Positions 35,025 to 47,000 of a stretch of 64,000 nt of DNA are shown one piece after another. Both the position numbers and the translations under genes were made by a program. This DNA is from Alentia gelatinosa. Its lineage: Eukaryota > Annelida > Polychaeta > Phyllodocida > Polynoidae. The first letter of the stretch is position 1. Each line of letters starts with the position of its first letter. The notes beneath the pieces are model-generated. The model was not told the DNA's origin. It did no database searches and worked only from the letters and a program-made list of their open reading frames with translations. The stretch lies in contig OX465590.1 of the NCBI GenBank assembly GCA_950022655.1, positions 37,399,218 to 37,463,217 on the forward strand. The letters are read 5' to 3'.

Positions 35025-38000
35025 GTGAGTTTCAAGCCATGATGAACTTTTCTTGAAGTTAATACTTTTTTATTATCCATCGTATACAAAGTTCCCATTG
35101 AAAATGTATGGGGACTCAGTAAACCACGACCCATTGTATAAAACCTGTCAGATACCATAACTGTGGTATACGGATTCACATCTGTGGTATACGGCCTCCA
35201 AACCATGGTACACGGGAAAAATAGTCCCTTTTGCTATAGACAAAGAAATAGTTCCTATTGTTATGCCCGTTAATATGGCAATTACTGGGTTTAATTTATT
35301 TGAAAAGATGGATAATAAATACAACAAACGATGATTTTGTGGACAGGCAGCTTTGTAAACCACTCGCGGTTGACCTCGTATTACACTCGCTAGCGCTCGT
35401 GTATTACTACGCGTCAACCCTCTCGTGGTTTACGGCCGCCTGTCCACAAAACTATCGATTATTGTCTATGTACACATGCCAGTCATCTGTAGAGGTGTGT
35501 CAGTATAGGGTCTGTGGAGTTGTAGAGGTGCATATATTTGGAGGTTTCTAATTGGAAGCATTCTTCTGATTCCATGTGTAAATTTCATCTTGCGAGATGG
35601 CCCCCCCCCCCCCCGTCAACTCTCTGCAAGTGTGTTCGGGCGGTATCATTCTCTGAGGAAAAAATGTTCCTAAAGGGGATAGAGCCATTGTTAGTTCACG
35701 AAACAGTCACTAGGTGGTCGGGGGACAAACCTGTATTCTGGCTCTTTATTCTTACAAAATTCAACTGCCTTTCAATATTTTACCATGGTTCCCTTGACTC
35801 TCTACACCCATCCCAAAGTAGGATGACATAATAACTAAACCCAAGACATGATATTTTCCATATGGAACACTTTATATAAATATGTGAGCAAGGCTAAAGT
35901 TGTGACATTTCCCAATTATCACTCACTTCTTTTCCACCTCCTTTAGTAAAGAACAGCTACTTCTTCACCTCCTTTAGTGAAGAACACCTACTCGGGGGGC
36001 GTCATGGCGGCACCCTAATCATAGGCTATATGCCGTATTACAACAGAACGTCTCCAGAATAGTGCCCCAGGGGCCAGGAGAAGCAGCGGAGTTTTAGTTC
36101 CAGAACCAACAGAGGTCCCCACCTCTCAACCACTGGTTGGGGGCGCCACCATCACTGTTGACACACTCCACAATAACAACTGCAAGGATTGGCTGACCAC
36201 AGGATCTCAAGTGCCTTTGTCTACACTAACAGCCAAAGAAAATCCTGGATTTAGGTCATCTGACCACCTTCAACCAACCGTCGAGTTCTTTAAAATCTAG
36301 CCGAAATTCCATGCGAAAGACAAGGCTGCTAACGCGACTAGATTGGTCACTTACTCGCTAGTCGCATTAGCAGCCTTGTCTTCTGATTCCCCTGTCAGAA
36401 GAATACTTATATAGAACTGAATCGTATGAATAGACAATACTCCATGAGTTTGGATGCGGAAGAGGCTCCTACCAACTGCAGGGAAGATAGGAGTTGAGAG
36501 ACTACTGGCAGCGAGATAGACCCTACTAAACATGACACCAAGACATATTCGGACGTGGTGAAAAGAATACATACAACAGGACCAAGACGTAACATGCCAG
36601 CTCCCCTGATGAAGAAACCACAATTAGTGAAAAAGGAAGAACCCCTACGCAAACTGAGGGACTCACTACACAAAGCAACCAGAAAAGTGAAGCCAACAAA
36701 GATGAACTCACTACCAATCACTGACAACAACTGGTCTGGATGTGAAACGAAAAAAACAGATGGACTATCCTGGATTTAGGTCATCTGACCACCTTCAACC
36801 AACTGTCAAGTTCTTTAAAATCTAGGCGAAATTCCATGCAAAATTTGACGAAAATGGTGTTCAGATCGGTCACTTACTCGCTAGTCACGTTAGCAGCCTT
36901 GTCTTCTGATTCCCCTGTCAGAAGAATACTTATATAGAACTGAATCGTATGAATAGACAATACTCCATGAGTTTGGATGCTTCAAAATCAAAATTGAGGG
37001 GAAGCCGATTGCATCCAAACATTCAAGTGCGGGTCTGGATTTATCTCACCCCTTTCATGGACATTAGGATGCCACAGCCGTGGTGTAGTATTGTCACTTT
37101 ACCGGGGTGATCTTTGAATTTGTATTTTTCAATGTTTTCTTGTGGCTAATGCATATGTAAGACAAGTGTCACGTACAGTAGCTAAGGCCTAATCCTATAG
37201 ACTAGCTAACCCAGTGACAAGAAAAGAGAATTCAGAATATCTTCTATACTAAATGAAGAAGACAGATAACCATACACAGATATGTATTAATAACATATAT
37301 TATAACAAAGTATACAGTTACATGACAATTCTCATCAACATACAAAATCATATACACTTCTGTAGTGTACATATGATATAAGTCCTCTTGGTCTAAGCAG
37401 TACTCACAGTCTATCACTTTCAGTTATTGTTCAATGTCTCCTTGACTTGTGGATATAGATGATCCAAGTAGTGGTAGCAGTCATCAGTGTCTTTTCCTCC
37501 AGTGCTGGGGTGATAGTAGCTTATGGAGAAGCCCAATCCTCAGTAAAGGCCTCTGTAGCATAGAAGTCCTATGGTGTCTCAAGCCTGACACTGCAGTGGT
37601 AGTAATGCTGAGTAGGATGGAGATGTTGACGCCACGGTGTCTGGGTTCCAAGTGAGCTGTGAGTTGAAATCTGCTTCCTTATATACCCTATCGGGGGGTC
37701 AGTCCAAACGAAGACAGGGGATGGTTCAAACGCTGGGGGTGGCAGTCCAAACAGTTAGGCCTTAACCTCTATCTGGAGCGAGGACCTGTTAGGAAGCACC
37801 CTATGATATTCTCACTACATACATCACACCTCCCTCCTTAAACAAAAAAAAAGATTTTTCTTTTTTTTTCTAACATCATACATCAAGAAATATGTTATAC
37901 AATATAATATATGGCATTCTGCAACATACATTTACCTTTTGTCAAAATCACATTTAGTACCTTTTACCATCTTTGGGTAATAACACTTGAAATCGTAGTA

Positions 38001-41000
38001 TGTACATAATTAAAGGAAACATTTAAGAAGCTCGTGACAATGCATCAGCACAGACATTGTCTACACCTCGTACATGAAAAATCTCAAGATTGTATTCTTG
38101 CAACAACAAACTCCAGTTTAGCAATCGCCTGTTTTTGTTTTTCATCTTCTGCAAGAATGTCAGGGGGTTGTGATCTGTATACACAAGTACTGGATCTAGA
38201 GGGGATGACACATAAACACTGAAGTGTTGTAAGGCCAACACTAATGCCAAAGTTTCCTTTTCAACAGTTGAATAGTTCTTTTGGTGACAATTGAACTTCT
38301 TTGAAAAGTAGCATACAGGGTGCTGAACACCATTGTCGTCGTTCTGCAGTAGCACTGCACCTACCCCATGGTCACTTGCATCAACCATCAAAATGAACTT
38401 CTTACCAAAGTCTGGAGCCGTCAGAACAGGTCCAGAACACAAAATAGATTTCACTTTCCCAAAAGCATCATCACACTCTTTGGACCAGATAAAGTCTTTC
38501 TTTTTCTTTAACAGGTTTGTAAGTGGAGCAGTGATGTCAGAGAAATTCTTACAGAACTTCCTGTAATATCCAGCCATGCCAAGAAACCTCATCAAACTTC
38601 TCTTGTTTGCTGGAACTGGATATTCAACAATACTCTTGATTTTGGCTTCAACTGGTGCAACCTGACCTAGACCAACAACATGTCCAAGATAAATCACCTT
38701 TGCCTGTCCAAACTCACTTTTTGTCAGGTTTACAGTAAGGTTTGCTTGTTTGAGCCTCTCTAACACAGATTGCAGCCTACACAAATGATCTTCCCAGGTG
38801 TCACTGTAAACCACAATATCATCAACATACACCTCCACGCCTGGCATACCTTTCAAACACTGGTTCATCATTCTTTGAAAAGTTGCTGGAGCATTCTTCA
38901 TACCAAATGGCATCACTTTGTATTGATACAAGCCATCAGGAGTAACAAAAGCAGACACTCGCTTTGCTCTGTTGCTCAAAGGAACAGCCCAGTAACCTTT
39001 GAGTAAGTCACACTTGGTGATATACTTGGCTTTGCCAATTTTGTCTATGCAGTCATCTATTCTTGGAATAGGATATGAGTCTGTCTTGCTGAGATCATTT
39101 ACTTTGCGAAAATCAGTGCAAAATCTAACAGAACCATCTGGCTTGGGTACAAGTATACAAGGAGATGACCAGTCACTGTTGCTTGGCTCAATGATGTTAT
39201 TCTCTAACATGTAAGATACCTCTTTGCTCATTTTCTCAGCCTTGTGTGGGCTAACTCTGTAAGGATGTTGTTTGATAGGGAGAGCTTCTCCCACATCTAC
39301 ATCATGGATGGCAATATCAGTTTGACTAGGAACATCAGGAAAGACTTCCTTATATTCTCTGAGCAATATGCTCAATTCCTCTTTCTGTACTGGAGGCAGG
39401 TGCCCTAACTTGGCATCTAGATTTGCAAGAACATTTGAGTTGTTCAGTTTTACACTGTAGTCTATCGGTACAAAATCAGTTGTTTCTTCCTCATTACTCA
39501 GTGCATTCATGCACCCAACTGTCTTGACACTGTTGGAACTTTCTCTGTTATAGTAAGGCTTCAACATGTTGATATGACACAACTGAGTAGATCGTCTTCG
39601 GTCAGGAGTTTTGACAACATAGTTCACCTCACCAATTCTTTTGACTACCTCATAAGGACCATGGTAACGAGCCTTGAGTGTATGCCCAGTAATGGGTAGT
39701 AACACCAGCACCTTGTCTCTCACAGAGAATTCACGCTCTTGGGATTTCTTATCAAATTGGTCCTTCATCTTTCTTTGGGCTTCTTTCAGGTTTTCACGTG
39801 CTAACTCACAAACACGAACTAGCCTGGTTCTAACTTTGGAAACATAATCCAAGACATTGTTGTTTTCAGGGTTATCTCCTAACCAATGTTCCTTCAATAC
39901 CTTCAAGGGACCTCGTACTGTATGACCAAAGACCAGCTCAAAAGGACTGAATCCCAATGATTCTTGAACAGACTCTCGAGCAGCGAACAACAACATACCA
40001 ATACCTTCATCCCAATCTTTCTCATTCTCAAAGCAGTAAGTTCTCATCATGTTCTTGAGGGTGCAGTGGAATCTTTCCAATGCACCTTGAGACTCTGGAT
40101 GGTAAGCACTGGACTTCACCTGCTTTATACCTAGTTCATGAACTACTTGTTGAAACAAGCCAGACATGAAGTTTGATCCTTGATCAGACTGAATCTCTTG
40201 TGGAAGGCCAACCAGTGAGAAGAAATTAATCAAAGCTTTGACTATCTTTGGGGCAGAGATATTTCTGAGTGGTATAGCCTCAGGAAATCTTGTAGAAGCA
40301 CACATTATTGTGAGCAAGTACTGATTACCAGATCGAGTTTTGGGCAAAGGACCTACACAGTCAATAATGACATGGCTGAATGCTTCTCCTACTGCGGGAA
40401 TGGGCCGTAGTGGAGCGACAGGGATCTTTTGATTAGGTTTCCCAACCATTTGACATGTGTGACAGGTTCTACAAAATTGGGCAACATCTTGCCTCATCTT
40501 AGGCCAATAGAAGTGCCTCATGATCTTTTCGGATGTCTTGTTAACACCCAAATGACCACCCATGGGTAGTTCATGTGCTACATTGAGAACCTCAGAGCGA
40601 TAAGCCCTAGGAAGCACAATTTGGTAAACAATAGACCAGTCCTCTGATGCTGGGACATCTGGTGGTCTCCATTTTCTCATGAGAACACCACCTTTAAAGA
40701 AGTACCCTGTGGAGACTTTGTCAAGCTCTTCTTCTGAAAGTGCATGGCGGGTAAGCAATGAGATCTCAGGATCTTGCCTTTGTTCAGTAATTAACTTACT
40801 CCTGCCAAGAGGGACTTCATTACTCAAGTTAGTCTTGTCATCATTTTGACTTGACCCTGGTTGAGAACCGACAAAAGAATGACCTTTAAGGTGTTCATCC
40901 TTTGAGTTGATAAATGTCAGAGACAAATCAATGATATCATCCTCAGTCTCAACATCCACAGAATGCTTTTGGCTTAACTCTTTTGCCTGAGCCCTAGTCA

Positions 41001-44000
41001 CAGCACAAGAGGGATAAACTTCATCTATCTCCTCATCAATGACATCATCTTCTGATGACAAAGTGACTGGCTCAAGAACCATCTTTGGTTCTACAAAGAC
41101 TTTTTCCCCTGCTAGATCATTTCCTAGCAACATTGATACACCGTCAACTGGCAGTTCAGATTTTACTGCAACTTCAACAGACCCTGATACCAAATCAGAC
41201 TCTAGTCTGATCGTGTGAAGAGGTACACTCATGAAACCACACTCAACACCACGAATAATGACATATTCACCAGTGGCTGAACTTGAACTGAAAGGCAAAG
41301 CATTTTCTAAAACCATGGATTGAGATGCCCCAGTATCTCTCAAGATACGAATGGGGACAGAATCTGCAGTGTCACTACCTAGAGACACATTACCTTCAAG
41401 TACAAATGGTTTGTATTCTTCTCTGATATCAGTTACCTTATCTGCAACAAATGGCACAATAACACACTCTGACTTTTTGGATGTTATGAATGCATTTGGC
41501 TTGGGCTCAGCTTTCTTCTTTTTCAGTGCCCAACACTCAGACATAATGTGACCCAGTTTGTGACAGTAATGACATTTTAGACCTGAACTCCTTCCTGAGT
41601 ACTCACCTTTTGGCTTCACACTAGATTTCAGATCTTTGCTATCACCACCTTTTGCTCCAAGACTAGAATTGCTCCCTTGAGGTGCACTTTTCTTTTGTTG
41701 AACACTAGTCTTATGGGTTATGGCATAATCATCAGCAAGAGTGGACATTTCATGCAAGGACATTACTTTCTTTTCATCGAGATAAGTCTTGAGATCATTG
41801 TATGTGCAACGCTTAAATTCTTCAACAAGGCACAGTTGTCTGAGTTTATCAAAACTATCCTCCACTTCCATAGATTTGCACCACCTGTCAAAGTACACTT
41901 CCTTTTCATGAGCAAACTCTACATAGGTTTGATTATCTTGTTTACGGTAACTCCTAAACTTCTGACGATATGCCTCTGGTACCAGTTCATAAGCCTTGAG
42001 AACAGCAGCTTTGACCTTTTCATAATCTAGACTGTCATTCAAAGATAGTGCCGAATAAGCTTCCTGAGCTTTACCCCTCAAAACACTCTGTAACATCAGT
42101 GCCCACTTCTCTTTTGGCCATTTCATGCTTTGGGCAACCTTCTCAAAATGTTGAAAGTACTTGTCAACCTCATTTTCATTGAATGATGGCACTAGCCGTA
42201 CATCTTTACTAACATCGCAAATGTTCCGTTGGTTTGTCCTCTCAGCAGCAAGCTGTAGCTCCATTTCTTTAAGCCTAAGTTCTTTGTCAGCCTGAATCCG
42301 ATCATGCTCTCTTTCCTTTTCAGCCTGAATCTGAGCAAGCTCTCTCTCTTTTTCAGCCTGGACTTGAGCAAGCCCCTTCTCAGCCTGAATCTGAGCAAGC
42401 TCTTTTTCAGCCTGGACTTGAGCAAGCTCTTTTTCAGCCTGAACCCGAGCAAGCTCTTTCTCAGCCTGAACCCGAGCAAGCTCTTTTTCAGCCTGAATCT
42501 GAGCAAGCTCTTTCTCAGCCTGAATCTGAGCAAGCTCTTTCTCAGCCTGAATCTGAGCAAGCTCTTTCTCAGCCTGAATCTGAGCAAGCTCTTTTTCTCT
42601 TTCCCTTTCAGCCTGAAGTCGAGCATGTTCTACTTCCAGTTGTTTGAGTTTTATTTCTCTCTCTAAAACCTCTTTACGACCTGCTTCTGAGGAACCACTA
42701 AAATCTGCTTCATGTAAAACATCTTCTGGTAATAACTCATCATCAACCAATATTTCAACAATAGCTCTTTTCAGTTCAGCTTTTCGGCTAGACCTTTTCA
42801 CATCAAGTTCTAACTCCCTAGCTATTGCTAACAATTCATCCCTTCTGAACTGTTCTAGTTCCTCCACAGAGGGTGACTGTAGAAAAGCTTGGTACTTAGA
42901 CATTTCAATTTGTTGTACTTATCATCAAGAGAACAGTTTTTCATAAATCCCGGACAAGCCCCCAATTTCTGTCACGTACAGTAGCTAAGGCCTAATCCTA
43001 TAGACTAGCTAACCCAGTGACAAGAAAAGAGAATTCAGAATATCTTCTATACTAAATGAAGAAGACAGATAACCATACACAGATATGTATTAATAACATA
43101 TATTATAACAAAGTATACAGTTACATGACAATTCTCATCAACATACAAAATCATATACACTTCTGTAGTGTACATATGATATAAGTCCTCTTGGTCTAAG
43201 CAGTACTCACAGTCTATCACTTTCAGTTATTGTTCAATGTCTCCTTGACTTGTGGATATAGATGATCCAAGTAGTGGTAGCAGTCATCAGTGTCTTTTCC
43301 TCCAGTGCTGGGGTGATAGTAGCTTATGGAGAAGCCCAATCCTCAGTAAAGGCCTCTGTAGCATAGAAGTCCTATGGTGTCTCAAGCCTGACACTGCAGT
43401 GGTAGTAATGCTGAGTAGGATGGAGATGTTGACGCCACGGTGTCTGGGTTCCAAGTGAGCTGTGAGTTGAAATCTGCTTCCTTATATACCCTATCGGGGG
43501 GTCAGTCCAAACGAAGACAGGGGATGGTTCAAACGCTGGGGGTGGCAGTCCAAACAGTTAGGCCTTAACCTCTATCTGGAGCGAGGACCTGTTAGGAAGC
43601 ACCCTATGATATTCTCACTACATACATCACACAAGGCGTATCAACACTTCTAACTCTAACAGTTAGATAGTGCCGTCGAGTCAGATCTACCCACAGCGTG
43701 GACTTTTGGTCTAGAAAACCCACCACAAGACAGCTACAATTTTTTTTTTTATTGGGTCAGTTCGCTCACTTAACAGTTGCGGTCTACCACCTTCCCATGT
43801 TACAATAAGGTTTTAACCTTGACTAAGTGATTCCTTTACCACATTACTTTACATAATAACTTATTATACAGAGTACAATACAGATAATGTTACTCATACA
43901 GTAGGTTCACTAGGCAAATAAAGGATGATGATGAGATGATTTGGTACGATTGCACCTAATGCCTTTCCTCTGTCAATTAGGTCTCAAGGAGACGTTGATA

Positions 44001-47000
44001 CTTTGTTTGCATATTTTAGTGTTTATCTCTGCGATCATATAGTATGTTGAATTGACAGAGATGATTGCAGATATTAGACACCGCACAGCCATCGAAATCT
44101 TGAAAGGCGTTTCCAAATACCTAGAGAAGGACAAAGAGAAGAACAGAAACCTCATGAACTAAAATTTGAAAAATGTGCTGGAGAGACTCCTCGACAGAGA
44201 CAACCAAGGTGGAGTCCACGCCAAGATGAAGACCATCACCACCTACCTCGACACAAAGTGGGCCAAAGAAGCACAAACCATAGACCCTATTGAGGTATCC
44301 CAGAATTCAGTCTGTTTCCAGGTCCCGGTGTGCGCTTGTTACCGACGTTGTATGGTGATAGACCTTGAACGTAACCCAAAATTAATGCAGTTTATCAGTT
44401 TTTATAAATCTTCAAATGGAAAATCTGATGTCAGGAATGGAAATTTCAGCTATTTATACATTTAAATCCGAAATTATATTCAAGTTCTTCAAATATTAAT
44501 GGGAGAACTGTGGTTCATGTGGTCGTGGTGTGCCCACCCAGTCGTGAGCGGAACTTGTATTTACCCTGGGCGATAATAGAGAGATTAGTAACCTCTGGAG
44601 GGTGTATAGAATGGGAACTCAACAAGCATATGCAGTTGCTGAAATCAACGAGAAGGGATGAGAAGCCCTTTCGACCAGCCCCCTCCACAGTAGCAAGAGG
44701 GGGCACTCCGGACAACACTCACAACCAGGAAAACAAAGATTAAGGAAGAAAGGACAACTATAGAAGATATGACTACAAACAGAAAGAACAACAAGGCTAC
44801 CGAGACAACCAAGACTACAGAGGTGGCAAACGACCATACTCAGGGGGAAGAGGCTCCAACAAACTGCGGGGAAGATAGGAATCAAGAGACTACTGGCAGT
44901 GAGATAGACCGTACTAAAGGGCACAATCCACCAGGCCGATTTTTCACCCGATCAATTGTTCCTAGGCCCTTAAGAGGAAGCTCACGTATTGTAATTCATT
45001 TAATTCTGATAATAATAGTTTAGTAAATGACCATTTTCAAAGATTTGAGAAATTATAGGGCATCCGATAATATAGAGGAAACCAATGAAAGTTTAGGGTC
45101 TGAGCTCGTATCCCATCGAGTTTGAATCACGTAGTAATTCACAAGGTGAAGCCGCGTGAATTGCTATGTGATTCAAATGAGAGGGGATCGAGCTCTGACC
45201 CTAAACTTGAATGGGTTTCTGAATTTATCTCACCCTTAATATTGACTAATGGGCTAACATTTGTGACATTATCCCCCATTGGATATTTTTCCTAAATGTT
45301 AAGTCTATGGAGAAAAAATATCTGGAGTGAGATAATAATCGGCGATTGTCTGGCTACGGAATCGGCTACCATCGGTCCAGTGGAATTCTGCCTTAAACAA
45401 GACATCAAGACACATTCTGACGTGGTGAAAAGAATACATACAACAGGACCAAGACGTAACATGCCAGCTCCCCTGATGAAGAAACCACAATTAGTGAAAA
45501 AGGAAGAACCCCTACGCAAACTGAGGGACTTACTACACAAAGTAACCAGAAAAGTGAAGCCAACAATGATGAACTAACTACCAATCACTGACAACAACTG
45601 GTCTGGATGTGAGACGAATAAACAGATGGACTATCCTCAACGACTATGCCGACAACGACCAAATGGAGAATGACCAGCCCAACCCAAGGACACAAACTCT
45701 AAGAACAAGAACAGTCATTGAAATCTTTTCTCTCAAAAAGTTAACAACAAAATTACCAACTCTTTTCTCTCAAAAAGTTAACAACAAAATTACTAACTGT
45801 TTTCCATGCTCAGTGTCATCAGTCCACAGAGTATACCCCACCAATTCTGTCTACAATGACACTTCCCCTATACGGCATATAGCCTATGATCCATGGGCGC
45901 CGCCATGACGCCCCCGAGTAGGTGTTCTTCAATAAAGGAGGTGAAAAAGTAGCTGTTCTTCACTAATGGAGGTGCAAAAGAAGTGGGTGATAATTGGGAA
46001 ATGTCACTTTTCTTGCCTTGCTCACACATGTAAATAAAGTGTTCCATTTGAAAAACATCATGTCCTGGGTTTTAGCATTATATTTTCCTGCTCTGGGATG
46101 AGTGTAGAGAGTCAAAGGAACCTTGGTAAAACATTGAAAGGCAGCTGAATTTTGTAAGAACAAAGACCCAGAATACAGGTTTTGTCCCCCTACCACCTAC
46201 TGACTGCTTCATGAACTAACAATGGCTCTGTCCCCTATAGAAACCTATTCAAATCTTCAAAAAAAGAAAGGTCCCATCAAACCATCTCCAATGAATCCTC
46301 CAAATCACTCCCGACCTTCCTATAAACTCCAACAAGGTAAACCAGAACAATGAAAGCATTGTAGTAAATCTATCAGATAGGAAAATCTCTCCTGTAGAAC
46401 AGTCGATACTAGAAAAGGGTCTCAAATTCTGCCCAACCCAAGGCCAGGGAGGAGAAGATCTTAAAATAAAGCTAGACAAGTTCCATCATAAACTACAAAT
46501 TTGACAATTTCTCTACAATACCACCAAATCAAAACCCAAAGAAGCTCTGGGTTATTTTTAACCAGGACAACCGGCATCAAAGACCCTCGCATCAAAGGCA
46601 CCCTGACACCATTTGAAGACACGCACCTTAACCGACAACTATGGAGGGAATTGAATTGGAAACCACCCACAGGCTCACAGAACCTGGAAGGCTTCATCAC
46701 CCTCAATGGGATCGACCTGAGCAGAACAGACAACCGCATCCAAAGAAAACATAACAGAAGTGTGGAACAAAAGCTAGCCCTAAAAAACTAGCTAGAGACA
46801 ACTCCCTAGATTAAACCAGCTAGATCAAACCAGGGAAGATCAATCGTCATACAAAACATGACTGACTACATAATCGACAACTTGGAGATGCCACAGTGTA
46901 CTCACCGACGACGATCAATACCACCCCACAAGTGGAAGAAAAAATAGCGAAAATGCTACAAGATGGGGAAATCAGTAAAAAGACAGCAGGAACCCTCAAA

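Larger units (their letters stand above)
37167..43631 (-). mobile_element. Complete Gmr1-like Ty3/gypsy LTR retrotransposon
   Basis: A 6465-bp element on the minus strand. Two 662-bp LTRs (37167-37828 and 42970-43631) appear identical over their length and are in register at an offset of 5803. It is flanked by CAAG on both sides (or ACAAG, given the ambiguous A), a target duplication. A tRNA-Pro-type primer-binding site and a purine-rich tract sit at the expected inner edges, and one intact 1626-codon ORF lies between. Integrase precedes reverse transcriptase, the order of Gmr1-like elements and not of ordinary Ty3/gypsy. It lies antisense in intron 1 of the methyltransferase gene. Intact ORF, matching LTRs and a clean target duplication mean recent insertion and possible activity. 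Confidence 0.95.
44060..45605 (+). pseudogene. Coding-like repeat, ORF1-type fragment (copy 2)
   Basis: Pieces in order: RHRTAIEILKGVSKYLEKDK (44070), a Lys-rich stretch, then after repeat H an RG-rich segment (DYRGGKRPYSGGRGSNKLRG, 44810-44875), then after MITE C the DVVKRIHTTGPRRN segment. It precedes a Penelope-like reverse transcriptase on the same strand and may belong to it. Confidence 0.45.

Noticed and set aside
37449..37655. 68-codon ORF in both LTRs
   Set aside because: It lies on the strand opposite to the element, has no recognisable domain, and is duplicated only because the LTRs are.
42192..42666. Leu/Lys/Ser-rich open frames of 120-144 codons on both strands over gag
   Set aside because: They come from the 27-bp tandem repeat read in the wrong frames.
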